64,000 nt of DNA, from assembly GCA_024235895.1 (NCBI GenBank), contig JACKLM010000006.1, positions 1 to 64,000 on the forward strand, given 5' to 3'. This DNA comes from Burkholderiaceae bacterium (GTDB taxonomy: Bacteria > Pseudomonadota > Gammaproteobacteria > Burkholderiales > Burkholderiaceae_C). The translations under genes and the position numbers were made by a program. Positions 25,964 through 34,404 of the stretch are shown one piece after another. Numbering within the stretch: position 1 is the stretch's first letter; each line of letters opens with the position of its first letter. The notes beneath the pieces are model-generated. The model was not told the origin of the DNA. It saw only the letters and a program-made list of their open reading frames with translations, and made no database searches.

Positions 25964-26132
25964 GAGGGTGGATGGCGAGGACGGCAGAAAGCCGCAGGAA
26001 ACGGGGTGTCGGGTGATGGCGTCCCGATGCCATCGCTGGCGGTCGGTTCACCATCCCCGAGACCCGAGGACTCGGTCGGCAAGAGTTTGAGCCGACGGCG
26101 GTGCCGCGACGGACGACTCGAGCCCGCGACCA

Positions 26133-26345
26133 TCAGGTCGTGAGCACGCGAGCGGCGCCTCGGTGCAGGCCCTCGGCAATGCCGATCCAGCGGTCGGCGA
26201 TCCGGTCCAGATAGACCAGGTCGTCGGCCGCGATCTCGCCCGAGGCGCGGAGCCGGGCGATGACTTCCTTGACGAGGAGGGGATCCTCCCGGGCCAGCAC
26301 GATGGCCGTCGAGGCGATGCGCCTGCGGTAGGTGTCGACCGTCAT
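26133..26345 (-). CDS. small helical hypothetical protein
   Basis: This 70-aa protein (MTVDTYRRRIASTAIVLARE, then RIADRWIGIAEGLHRGAARV) begins two nucleotides after the stop of the upstream gene, so it is translationally coupled to it. It looks like a two- or three-helix soluble protein. No family recognised. Confidence 0.6.
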   Translation of the reverse strand: MTVDTYRRRIASTAIVLAREDPLLVKEVIARLRASGEIAADDLVYLDRIADRWIGIAEGLHRGAARVLTT

Positions 26346-26347
26346 GG

Positions 26348-26563
26348 TCAGCACACCGTCGTGCAGCGCTCGGACGCCAGCGGGTCCGCGGCCTCGCACA
26401 CCACGCGCATGGACGCATGGGGCGTGCAGGGCCGGGGCCGGAGCAGCGCCGGAAGGGTGACAGGCCGCCGGGCGGGCACACGGGCATGCCCGGTACCACC
26501 CAGCAGTGCACACACCGGCGCATTCCTCGGTGGAAGGGCGCGGTTCCACGGAACGGGACTCAT
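26348..26563 (-). CDS. small Cys-containing hypothetical protein with structured leader
   Basis: This 71-aa ORF starts after a very strong AAGGAGAACCCCC site at ATG 26563. The product is Pro/Arg/Cys-rich (VCALLGGTGHARVPARRP) and has no known domain. The excellent ribosome-binding site, the coupled downstream gene and the leader shared with radC and 25275 are better evidence than the protein itself. It might act as a leader peptide for the 26133 gene. Confidence 0.5.
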   Translation of the reverse strand: MSPVPWNRALPPRNAPVCALLGGTGHARVPARRPVTLPALLRPRPCTPHASMRVVCEAADPLASERCTTVC

Positions 26564-26624
26564 GGGGGTTCTCCTTCAGGGGTGAAGGGGAACGCCCATC
26601 CCTGGCGGGGAACTGGGGTTCCCC
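26564..26624 (-). promoter_or_regulatory. structured 5' leader of the 26348 gene
   Basis: A perfect hairpin GGGGAAC-tggg-GTTCCCC lies at 26607-26624. GGGCGTTC in the mRNA (from 26590-26597) can pair with the GAACCCCC beside the ribosome-binding site (26564-26571) with one mismatch. The layout matches the leaders of radC and 25275. Confidence 0.45.
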
Positions 26625-26911
26625 GTCTGGGATGCCTTGCCGGGAAGGCAAGGCGCGTCGTCGCGCACAGGTGCGTGCGCGAGTTGCAGAGGTCCGCGTC
26701 CGAGAGGGCGGGGCCAGGGCAGATGCGTGCGTCAGGCCAGGCTTCTGATCGAGATCAGGCCGGGCTGGTGAGCGCAGGGCGCGTCACGACGCAGAGGTCG
26801 TGGTCAGCGCATGCGAGGAGGGGCCACGACACAGGGTCATGGCCGGCTCCTGGTTTCGGATCCGGATGGATCTGAATCGGCCCGGCACACGGAGGTGCCG
26901 GACGGGACACA

Positions 26912-26934
26912 AGGCAGGTAACGACTGCGACGCC
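26912..26934 (-). repeat. 23-nt conserved element, copy 2
   Basis: Identical to the copies at 23666 and 35283 over 23 nt. It lies 349 bp upstream of the minus-strand gene starting at 26563 and about 300 bp from the + strand gene at 27235. An inverted repeat (CCGGCAC/GTGCCGG) flanks it on the left. Confidence 0.7.
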
Positions 26935-27065
26935 AGCTGGGCTGGACTTCAGGGCGACCGGAGCCACCGATGAAGGCTGAGCAGACGCGATGTCCGCAGG
27001 TAGCCACGTCAGTATCGGACGGGGTCCCTAGGTCGGCAACGGACCCGAGGTCTCATCGCGGCAAT

Positions 27066-27105
27066 GCCCGCCCAAGCGACCGGCTCGGCCGACGCTTGGG
27101 CGGGC
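27066..27105. terminator. perfect 13-bp inverted repeat
   Basis: GCCCGCCCAAGCG (27066-27078) and CGCTTGGGCGGGC (27093-27105) are perfect complements; a CGGC/GCCG helix can form inside the loop. It could be a bidirectional terminator between divergent units or a protein-binding dyad. No T-run is present. Confidence 0.45.
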
Positions 27106-27234
27106 AATCGATTCCGAGTCCTCCACGTCGGGGGCCCGGAACGCGGCGCTGCCCAGTTGCTGGGCGTGCGGGTAGGCTGACGGTTCGTATAGTGGGCGGA
27201 TCAACATCTCCTGCAGACCGGTTCCGCCCTGTCC

Positions 27235-27477
27235 ATGACCGTCGAGCGCTATGCCTTCCATGACTGCGAAGCCTCCACGGCGGCAGGCGTGCCGCTGCGC
27301 ATTCACGCTGGCGTTCACCATGTCGAGCGGCGATCGCTGGTGTTCCGCGTGCGCCTGGGTGGCCGCGAGCTCGATCTGACCCTGGCCGATTGGGAGCGCC
27401 TGCTGGATGCGGGCTGTGTCGGGCCGGTTGTCGCCGCCGCTGATCCACCGGGGACCGGCGAAACCCATCCTGGGTGA
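27235..27477 (+). CDS. small hypothetical protein
   Basis: This 80-aa protein (MTVERYAFHDCEASTAAGVP, then HHVERRSLVFRVRLGGRELD and LADWERLLDAGC) looks like a compact beta-rich domain. I do not recognise it. It lies on the + strand next to the inverted repeat at 27066. Confidence 0.5.
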   Translation: MTVERYAFHDCEASTAAGVPLRIHAGVHHVERRSLVFRVRLGGRELDLTLADWERLLDAGCVGPVVAAADPPGTGETHPG

Positions 27478-27832
27478 AACACGCGAGGTGGCGAAGGCAG
27501 ACTGGAACGTCTATGCGAGAGCGCTGGTCGGACCCCGGCGACTACGGCAGTTGCGCTGCTCGAGTTGGCCAGCGACGTGGCGATGAGTGTCTACACAGCG
27601 GCCCTACACAAGTACCCGGACTCGGCCAGGTGCGGCCGCTCAGACCCGCGGTAACTACGACCGCATCGAGATCGAGAGCGGACGTTCGGCGCGCAAACTG
27701 TGCGATGTCTCGTCCGCGTACGACCAGGGGCTGGTCAATCTTGCTCGCGCGTGTGACCCCGGCGAGCGGGACCCGAATGCACTTCGCCAGCCACACCGAC
27801 CGGCGGACCCCAGGCCTGCCTATCATTCTCGA
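27478..27832. other. intergenic region upstream of the LysR gene
   Basis: About 355 bp in which I see no convincing gene or strong promoter. It marks the change from backbone genes to the LysR/esterase cargo. Confidence 0.4.
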
Positions 27833-28759
27833 ATGGATCCAGCAGCGCGACTAGATCTGAACTTGCTTCATGTGCTGGTCGCACTCGGTGATGCTGGTAG
27901 CGTCAGCCGGGCGGCAGTACGACTTGGCGTGAGCCAGCCGACCGTCAGCGCCGCCCTCGGGCGCCTGCGCGCCCATTTCGGTGATCGACTGTTCGTCCGC
28001 GCGCCCGGTGGCATGGCGCCGACACCCAGGGGCGCCGAGATCGTCGACGCCGCGCGCGATGTTCTGCGCAAGGTCGACCAGACGCTTCACTCGGCCGTGA
28101 GTTTCGACCCGGCACTCCGCCACCGCCCGTTCAGTTTCGCACTGTCGGATGTAGGCGAGATGGTGTTTCTACCGCGGCTGACGCGCGCACTCGCGCAGCG
28201 CGCACCCAATACGCCGGTACGCTCGGTCAGCCTGCGGCCTGACGCACTGGATGAGGCTCTGGACGGAGGCGACGTGGACCTGGCGATTGGCCACTTTCCA
28301 GACCTAGAGCCGCCGCGCTACCACCGACAACTGCTGTTTACCCACCACTTCGTCTGCCTGTTGCGTGCCGACCATCCTGTGCAGGGGCGCCGGTTGACGA
28401 TGGGTGAGTTCTTGTCGCTTCAGCATGTCGTCGTGCAATCCGAAGGTCGCACGCAGGAGATCCTGGAGGCACAGCTCGAGGCACAGGGTGTGCAGCGCCG
28501 CATTGCGCTGACCACGCCTCACTTCCTCAGTCTTCCCAGGCTGATCGCCCGCTCCGATCTCGTCGCCGCAGTGCCGCATGCGGTTGGAATCGCCTACGGG
28601 CGGCCTGAGCATGGCCTTAGGTCGATTGAACTGCCGTTTCGGTCGCCGCGCATCGACCTGTTTCAGCACTGGCACCGGCGGATGCAGAAGGACTCACGGA
28701 ACATGTGGTTGCGCGCTCTCGTCGCGGATGTCTTCAATCCCACCACGGATGAGTGGTAG
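27833..28759 (+). CDS. LysR-family transcriptional regulator
   Basis: This 308-aa regulator starts at ATG 27833; upstream frame is not coding. The N-terminal winged HTH is clear (LDLNLLHVLVALGDAGSVSR, AVRLGVSQPTVSAALGRL, FGDRLFVRAPGG), followed by a periplasmic-binding-like effector domain. The C-terminus (LFQHWHRRMQKD) resembles the NodD/PcpR-like branch. The target may be the esterase gene downstream in the same direction; the ligand is unknown. Confidence 0.92.
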   Translation: MDPAARLDLNLLHVLVALGDAGSVSRAAVRLGVSQPTVSAALGRLRAHFGDRLFVRAPGGMAPTPRGAEIVDAARDVLRKVDQTLHSAVSFDPALRHRPFSFALSDVGEMVFLPRLTRALAQRAPNTPVRSVSLRPDALDEALDGGDVDLAIGHFPDLEPPRYHRQLLFTHHFVCLLRADHPVQGRRLTMGEFLSLQHVVVQSEGRTQEILEAQLEAQGVQRRIALTTPHFLSLPRLIARSDLVAAVPHAVGIAYGRPEHGLRSIELPFRSPRIDLFQHWHRRMQKDSRNMWLRALVADVFNPTTDEW

Positions 28760-29099
28760 GAGGAACCCTGGGCGCCTGCTGGTCCAGCTCCGCCTTGAAC
28801 CCCGTTCGAGCCACACTATCGGCTGCGCAAATAATCGTTATCGAATCACGCTGCTTGCCACCACGGGCCGCGGTTCGGACACTTCGCTCGGGGCCGTGGC
28901 GTAGAGACCTGATCTGTTCGCTCTGGCCCGGCGGGTCGAGAGCGGTTAGACACGACCGCTTTCTGGCGCCTTTGTGCCCTAGTGGCCTCAGGTTGGAGGC
29001 GAGAGGGCGATGACAGTGCTCAGCGCTTCCCCGAGCGCCCGCCATGTTCGGGAGCGCAACAGCGGGCAATCCCCTTCAACAGTGGAGCGAGAGAAACCC
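28760..29099. other. intergenic region between LysR and esterase genes
   Basis: About 340 bp without a gene. An AT-rich patch near 28827-28847 (AAATAATCGTTATCG) stands out from the GC-rich surroundings and could be a promoter or regulator-binding site for the esterase gene. Confidence 0.4.
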
Positions 29100-30197
29100 A
29101 TGACAACGATGATTCAGCGTGGAATGACTCGATGGGCCGGCCGGCTTGCCGGCGTCGCGTTGTCGGTCGCGGGTGCCTTGGCCTTCAGTGCCACCGCACA
29201 CGCGACTCCGACATATGAGGTCACGAAGATCGAGAACCTGGCCTACGGACCTGCGACGCCCGGCAACCTTCTAGATCTGTATCTGCCGGACGTGCCTGGA
29301 AAGGCCAAGCTGCCTCTCGTGATCTGGCACTCCGGTTCAGCCTGGTTCAGCAACAGCGCCAAGAACGACGCGGGCGCACGGGCGGTTGCCGCCGAGTTCA
29401 CGGCCCGCGGCTACGCGGTGGCGACCATCAGCATCCGCTCAAGCCTGGACGCCCGCTTCCCCGCGCAAGGACACGACGTGCGCGCGGCGGTGCGATGGCT
29501 GCGGACGAACGCCGACCAGTACGGCATCGACGCCGGGCGGTTTGCCTTCATGGGCAACTCGTCGGGTGGATGGGCCACGGCGTTTGCCGCCACGACCAGT
29601 GACATCCTCGAATTGCCGGGTGAGCAAGGCGTCAACGGTGTGTCCAGTGCCGTGCATGTCGCGGTGCCCTTCTTCCCGCCCACCGACTTCCTTTCGATGG
29701 ACGACTTCGCGGCAGCCAACGGCCTTCCACAGGGCTTTGCCTACCCGCACAGCGCTCCCACGTCACCCGAGGGCTTCCTGATCCAGTGCCCAGGCGAGCC
29801 GGCACCGGTGTTCCCGCCGATCCCGGCGGTCAATCCCGGACTGGTAAGCATCCAGGCATGCCCTGACGAGACTGAGGCCGCCGATCCGTCCACGTACATC
29901 GAGGGCGAGGAAGTGCCGATGTGGGTATTGCACGGCCTGCAGGATCCGCTGCTGCCGTTCAATCAGAGCTTGCTTGTCTACGAGACCACGGTCAGCCAAG
30001 GCAATGAGGCGAGGATCACTATCGTGCCCAGCGCCGGGCACTCGGTGAACGACATCATCAATGCCCCAGCAGCCACTACTTGGACCACGAACCGCGGTGG
30101 GCAGGAAACTGTCGTCGAAGGCATGGGCCCGAGCTGGGACGACATCGAGCACTTCCTGCATGTGAATCTGAACCGCGCCCGCGGCCCGGCGCGCTAA
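29100..30197 (+). CDS. secreted alpha/beta-hydrolase (esterase-like)
   Basis: This 365-aa protein starts at ATG 29100 with a signal peptide ending near ATAHA (residues 31-35). The alpha/beta-hydrolase core shows an oxyanion region (VIWHSGSAWF), the nucleophile elbow G-N-S154-S-G, and a late Asp/His pair (LHGLQDPLLPF and PSAGHSVND). This is the BD-FAE/esterase-lipase layout. The substrate is unknown; extracellular or periplasmic ester hydrolysis is likely. It may be controlled by the upstream LysR protein. Confidence 0.85.
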   Translation: MTTMIQRGMTRWAGRLAGVALSVAGALAFSATAHATPTYEVTKIENLAYGPATPGNLLDLYLPDVPGKAKLPLVIWHSGSAWFSNSAKNDAGARAVAAEFTARGYAVATISIRSSLDARFPAQGHDVRAAVRWLRTNADQYGIDAGRFAFMGNSSGGWATAFAATTSDILELPGEQGVNGVSSAVHVAVPFFPPTDFLSMDDFAAANGLPQGFAYPHSAPTSPEGFLIQCPGEPAPVFPPIPAVNPGLVSIQACPDETEAADPSTYIEGEEVPMWVLHGLQDPLLPFNQSLLVYETTVSQGNEARITIVPSAGHSVNDIINAPAATTWTTNRGGQETVVEGMGPSWDDIEHFLHVNLNRARGPAR

Positions 30198-30219
30198 TCC
30201 GATCAGAAGGACACGCGCG

Positions 30220-30246
30220 CTCGGGCGCCCTGAAACGGCGCCCGAG
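30220..30246 (+). terminator. hairpin terminator after the esterase gene
   Basis: CTCGGGCGCC (30220-30229) pairs perfectly with GGCGCCCGAG (30237-30246) around a 7-nt loop, 22 nt after the esterase stop. No T-run follows. Confidence 0.6.
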
Positions 30247-30464
30247 TGCGTCGACGTGTCCAAGTAGCGGACGGCTGCATTGCGCCGCGTCTGCGTCGCT
30301 CACATCATCGCGACGAATGACTGGGTAGGGTCGTCCAGGGACAGCGGCGTCGCTGATTTGAACGCCGGAAAGCGGTCGCTTCTTGAAGTGCGACATTGCT
30401 CCTGACGGCTTCCACCCGTAGACACGACCCCCGCCCTTCCTCGAGCTCTTGGCACAATCCTTGT

Positions 30465-30923
30465 ATGCCCAACATTGCATCCGTGCTCAAGGCCGAGATC
30501 GTTCGTCTGGCTCGCAAGGAGTTGCGCAGCGAGGTCGATTCGATCAGGAAGGCGCTCGCGGCTTCGCGCGCGGAAAGCGCCGCGTTGAAGCGCAGGGTCA
30601 GCGAACTGGAGCGGTCCGTGCGGCAGTCCGCGCGCGCCGCCCCCGCTCGGCTGCCATCGCCACCTGCGGTCGAGGAAGGGGACGGGGCCGACAATTTCCG
30701 GTTCCGCGCCTCCGGCATGGCCAGCAATCGCAAGCGCCTGGGCCTGTCGGCTGCGGATTTCGGGCTGCTGGTCGGCGCATCGGGACAAAGCGTGTACGCC
30801 TGGGAACAGGGCAAGGCGCGCCCCAGGGGCAGGAACCTCGCGGCCATCGCTGCCTTGCGCGGGGTTGGCAAGCGCGAGGTGGTGGAGCGCTTGGCAGCCC
30901 TGAAGTCGGGCGAGCAGTCGTAG
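30465..30923 (+). CDS. coiled-coil/HTH regulator-like protein
   Basis: This 152-aa protein starts at ATG 30465. Residues 5-55 form a likely coiled coil (LRSEVDSIRKALAASRAES, LKRRVSELERSV). The C-terminal part has an XRE-type helix-turn-helix (LGLSAADFGLLVGASGQSVY, AWEQGKARPRGRNLAAIA). It probably binds DNA as an oligomer. The next gene is the ParB-like protein, so it may regulate element maintenance. Confidence 0.7.
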   Translation: MPNIASVLKAEIVRLARKELRSEVDSIRKALAASRAESAALKRRVSELERSVRQSARAAPARLPSPPAVEEGDGADNFRFRASGMASNRKRLGLSAADFGLLVGASGQSVYAWEQGKARPRGRNLAAIAALRGVGKREVVERLAALKSGEQS

Positions 30924-31061
30924 GCGAGCCGACGCGCGGTCCGGCGTCCTGACCGAACCACCGGCGAGCGCTCCTCGCCACCCTTGAAGTGCACGGGCTC
31001 AATGGGATCCTGACTGCATGGTGGGCCGCCGGCCTGCCATGCAACCGATCAGGAGTCCCTC

Positions 31062-33203
31062 ATGAAATTCTCCAAAGCCGAGGTCGACGCCATCATCGAG
31101 GCGTCCCCTCGCACCTTCGTTCCCTTCAACAAGCTGGTGCTGTCCGAGGACCACCAGGCCCGCAGTGCCACGACGCCCGCGATGTCGCTGCCGGAACTGG
31201 CCGCGTCGATCAAGGACAGCGGCGTGCTGCAGAACCTCGTCGTGGTCCAGGCGGCGCGCGGGCGCTACGAGGTCTGCGCCGGCGGACGGCGGCTCGCCGC
31301 GCTCACGCTGCTCGTGCAGCAGGGCGACATCGCCGACAACTACCCCGTGCCGGTGCTCGTCGTGCCGGCCGACAAGGCGCTCATCGCGAGCCTTGCCGAG
31401 AACTGCTTCCACGTGCCGTTGCACCCGGCCGACGAGTTCGCCGCCTTCGCCAGACTGCTCGCGCAGGGCAAGTCCGTCGAGGACGTGGCCGCAGCCTTCG
31501 GCGTGACGCCGCTCATCGTCAAGCGGCGCATGAAGCTCGCCACCGTCTCGCCCCGGCTGATGGCCCTGTACCGCGAAGGCGGCATCGGCCTGGACTGCCT
31601 CATGGTGCTGGCCTCGGTCGACGATCACCAGCGCCAGGAGCAGGCCTGGTCTGCTCTGCCGAGCTGGAACCAGCGCCCGGAGCACCTGCGGCAGCTGCTG
31701 ACCCGGGGCGAGATCGAATCGGACGCCGACCCGCTGGCCCGGTTCGTCACCGTCAAGGCCTACGAGAAGGCCGGCGGACCCCTGCGCCGCGACCTGTTCA
31801 GCGACGACGACCGCAAGGCCTACCTGCTGGACCCGGCCCTGCTGGAGCGCCTCGCCGCCGACAAGCTGGGCAAGCGCGCGAAGCAACTGCTGTCTGAAGG
31901 CTGGAAGTGGGTCGACATCCGTCCGCGCTTCGCCTACGACGAGTACGTCAAGCACGGCGAGCTGCGCAAGCCCCGCCGCGCACCGACGCCCGAGGAAGCC
32001 GAGGCGCTGAAGGCGCTGGACACGCGCATCGCTGCCCTGCACGAGCAGATGGACGCGCTGGTGGATCGCAACGGCGATGGCGATGCCAGCGAGGACGTCA
32101 GCGACGCCGACGACGCGAACGACGCCGCCGACGAGGACGACGCGTCGCGCGACCGTGCCTTCCTCGCCCTGGAGTCCGAGGCCGATGGGCTGGAGGAAGA
32201 GCGCAAGGCCAGGCTCGAGGCATTGACCGAATGGCCCGTGGCCTGGATGGCGCTCGCCGGGTGCGTGCTGCATGTGGGCGCGGACGGCCGTGCCGCGATC
32301 AGGGCAGGGCTCATCCGTCCCGAGGATCGGGCCGATCTGGCGCAGGCCATCACCAAGGCTGCCGAAGAGAAGTCGGCTGGTGGAGGCGGCTCGGAAGGCG
32401 ACGCGGATGCTGCGCGCGGCTCGGGGCTCCCGGCCCTGCAGTCGCTTCCATCGGCAGCTGGCGCCACGGCACGGCCCGTGCACTCCGAGAAGCTCATGCG
32501 CCGTCTCACGGCCCACCGTGTCGCCGCGATCCAGGCCGAGCTGCTGGACCGCCCCGAGATTGCGCTGGCGGCACTGACGACCCACCTGACACTGAAGCTG
32601 CTGGCCGACCCGCTCCATGGCGCCTACCGACTGCCCAACCTGCTGGCGATCAGCGCGACCGGCAACCAGCACGAACTGCGGGGAGCGGCCGAGGACATCG
32701 AGGCATGCCAGGCGGCCCAGCGCATCGAAGCCGACCGCATCGCCTGGATCGAGCGCCTGCCCAAGGAACCCGACGCGGTGTTCGACTGGATGCTGCGGCA
32801 GCCGCCGCAGACGGTGCAGCGGCTGCTGACCTTCCTGGTAGCGTCCACCGTGAACGGCATCACCGGCACCGACACCGGCCGACCGGTCAATGACGGTCTG
32901 GCCCGCGCCCTCGGCCTGGACATGACGCGATGGTGGTCGGCGACGGGGGAGGCCTACCTTCAGCACGTGTCCAAGGCGAGGGTGGTCGAGGTGGTGCACA
33001 CCGTGGCCGGCGCCAAGGCGGCAGGTACGCTCGCGGCGCTGAAGAAGGATGCCGCGGTGGCGCAGGCCGAACAACTGCTCGCCGGGCGTGGCTGGTTGCC
33101 CGACTGCCTGCGCGTGCAGCCGCACGCCGATGCCCCGGCGACGGGTGGAGAGGAGGTCGACGCCACCGATCCAGCACGGACCGAGGCGCCCGCCTGCGAC
33201 TGA
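31062..33203 (+). CDS. ParB/Spo0J-like partition protein (large mobile-element form)
   Basis: This 713-aa protein has an N-terminal ParB/sulfiredoxin-like domain (PFNKLVLSEDHQAR, LAASIKDSGVLQNLVVV, YEVCAGGRRLAAL, SLAENCFHVPLHPADEFAAF), an HTH (VAAAFGVTPLIVKRRMKLA), and a long C-terminal extension with an acidic linker (residues about 335-375). Similar long ParB proteins are found on plasmids and conjugative elements. ParB-fold proteins bind and hydrolyse CTP and load onto centromere-like sites. No parA gene is in the window; the ParM-like gene at 35839 is the only candidate partner ATPase. Confidence 0.85.
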   Translation: MKFSKAEVDAIIEASPRTFVPFNKLVLSEDHQARSATTPAMSLPELAASIKDSGVLQNLVVVQAARGRYEVCAGGRRLAALTLLVQQGDIADNYPVPVLVVPADKALIASLAENCFHVPLHPADEFAAFARLLAQGKSVEDVAAAFGVTPLIVKRRMKLATVSPRLMALYREGGIGLDCLMVLASVDDHQRQEQAWSALPSWNQRPEHLRQLLTRGEIESDADPLARFVTVKAYEKAGGPLRRDLFSDDDRKAYLLDPALLERLAADKLGKRAKQLLSEGWKWVDIRPRFAYDEYVKHGELRKPRRAPTPEEAEALKALDTRIAALHEQMDALVDRNGDGDASEDVSDADDANDAADEDDASRDRAFLALESEADGLEEERKARLEALTEWPVAWMALAGCVLHVGADGRAAIRAGLIRPEDRADLAQAITKAAEEKSAGGGGSEGDADAARGSGLPALQSLPSAAGATARPVHSEKLMRRLTAHRVAAIQAELLDRPEIALAALTTHLTLKLLADPLHGAYRLPNLLAISATGNQHELRGAAEDIEACQAAQRIEADRIAWIERLPKEPDAVFDWMLRQPPQTVQRLLTFLVASTVNGITGTDTGRPVNDGLARALGLDMTRWWSATGEAYLQHVSKARVVEVVHTVAGAKAAGTLAALKKDAAVAQAEQLLAGRGWLPDCLRVQPHADAPATGGEEVDATDPARTEAPACD

Positions 33204-33210
33204 ACGGGGG

Positions 33211-33231
33211 GCCGGCCCGGACCGGGCCGGC
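33211..33231. terminator. bidirectional hairpin between convergent genes
   Basis: GCCGGCCC (33211-33218) and GGGCCGGC (33224-33231) form a perfect stem with a 5-nt loop in the 28-bp gap between the parB-like gene and the integrase-like gene. It could terminate both. Confidence 0.55.
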
Positions 33232-34404
33232 TCAGGTGACCGGGGCAGCCGTGTCGCCGTCGTCCCCGATGCTCCGCGGCCCGGGCTTGCCGGTCTCGCC
33301 CTGGGCCGGGTCGCGGCTCCCTGCAGGCGAGCGCCGGATCGCACCGATGTAGGCGCCGGCCGAGCGCAGGCGGGCATGGCCCGCGATATGGGCCACACGC
33401 AGCCGCGCCTGGCGGTCGAGGTCCCGATCGACAGGCCCACCGCCACGCACCGGCGCGGGCGTGCCCGTCGTGTCCTGGTACTGGCCTTGAAGGTGGTCGT
33501 GCCGCGCCCCGTGCCCGGTGGTGCCGCTCTCGCGCTTCGTGAGGCCGAACTTGCGCAGCGCATAGTCCAGGCGACGGAGGTTGGACTTCAGGTCCCGATC
33601 CGGCGCCCCCATGTGTGCGTCATGGCCGCTGACCACGCTGCGGGCATGCGCGATGGCCGACTGCTGCTCCTCGGTGGCCAGCGGAAGCCAGCGTGCGCGG
33701 CCTCCCTTGCCCTTCGTCCACAGATACCGATCCGCCTCCCGTTGTTCGTCGGGCAGGCCTGTCTCTTCGAACGGATGCACGTGGGCGTAGGGGCGGCACA
33801 TCACCGACTCCTTGCGCCGCAGGCCGACCTTCACCATCAGGCGCATCGACGCGCCGATGCGGGCATCGTAGGCAGAGACCTGGGCCAGCAAGGCCTCCAC
33901 GTCGATGCCGTTGCCGCTCCAGCTCTTGTCGCGCTGGGCGTTCTCGTGGCGCTCGTACTCGTCAGGCGTCAGGCCGTAGTGCTCGGGCCTGCGGATGAAG
34001 CCCGGCTTGTTGAGCCACATCGCCAGGCCACGCAGAAAGCTCAGGTAGGTCTGGATCGTCCCCGGCGAAAGCTTCCGGCGCTGCCAGACCTTCACCATCG
34101 CCTGGACATGCCGCTGGCCCAGGTTGCGGGGATCGGGCGCCAGCTTGAAGCCGGCGTCGGTGTGCAGCTCGCGGAAGAAGCGTCGCAGGAAGTGGGCGCG
34201 CTCGTAGCGCGTCTTGTGCGACACGGTCTTCTCCAGCGCGGTGTGCAGCGGGTTGAACAGCTCGATCAGCACGTCCACCACCCGGTTCACGGGCGTCCTG
34301 CCCGGCGGGTACATGTCCAGCACCTGCTGGGGCGACTTGCCGGCCCAGTTCTGGCGGCGTGGCGAGTCCTGGCCATGCAAGCGGCCTGGGCTGGCCGAGG
34401 TCAT
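33232..34404 (-). CDS. integrase-domain protein (atypical tyrosine recombinase)
   Basis: From ATG 34404 the product is 390 aa; the frame is open further upstream without coding character. It has an N-terminal SAM-like DNA-binding region (VSHKTRYERAHFLRRFFREL) and a catalytic part with an Arg in KVGLRRKESV, TGHGARHDHLQ, AGHARLRSAGAYIG (late His and Tyr). These fit the integrase-domain proteins encoded on plasmids and conjugative elements in Burkholderiales. Such proteins are not known to drive element integration; resolution or hairpin processing has been suggested. Confidence 0.78.
   Translation of the reverse strand: MTSASPGRLHGQDSPRRQNWAGKSPQQVLDMYPPGRTPVNRVVDVLIELFNPLHTALEKTVSHKTRYERAHFLRRFFRELHTDAGFKLAPDPRNLGQRHVQAMVKVWQRRKLSPGTIQTYLSFLRGLAMWLNKPGFIRRPEHYGLTPDEYERHENAQRDKSWSGNGIDVEALLAQVSAYDARIGASMRLMVKVGLRRKESVMCRPYAHVHPFEETGLPDEQREADRYLWTKGKGGRARWLPLATEEQQSAIAHARSVVSGHDAHMGAPDRDLKSNLRRLDYALRKFGLTKRESGTTGHGARHDHLQGQYQDTTGTPAPVRGGGPVDRDLDRQARLRVAHIAGHARLRSAGAYIGAIRRSPAGSRDPAQGETGKPGPRSIGDDGDTAAPVT

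Larger units (their letters stand above)
26564..27234. other. 670-bp intergenic region with leader, repeat and hairpin
   Basis: No convincing gene is seen. From left to right it holds the leader of the 26348 gene, a CCGGCACC/GTGCCGG inverted repeat around 26881-26903, the second 23-nt element (26912-26934) and a long inverted repeat (27066-27105). The density of structure suggests a control region between divergent genes. Confidence 0.5.
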
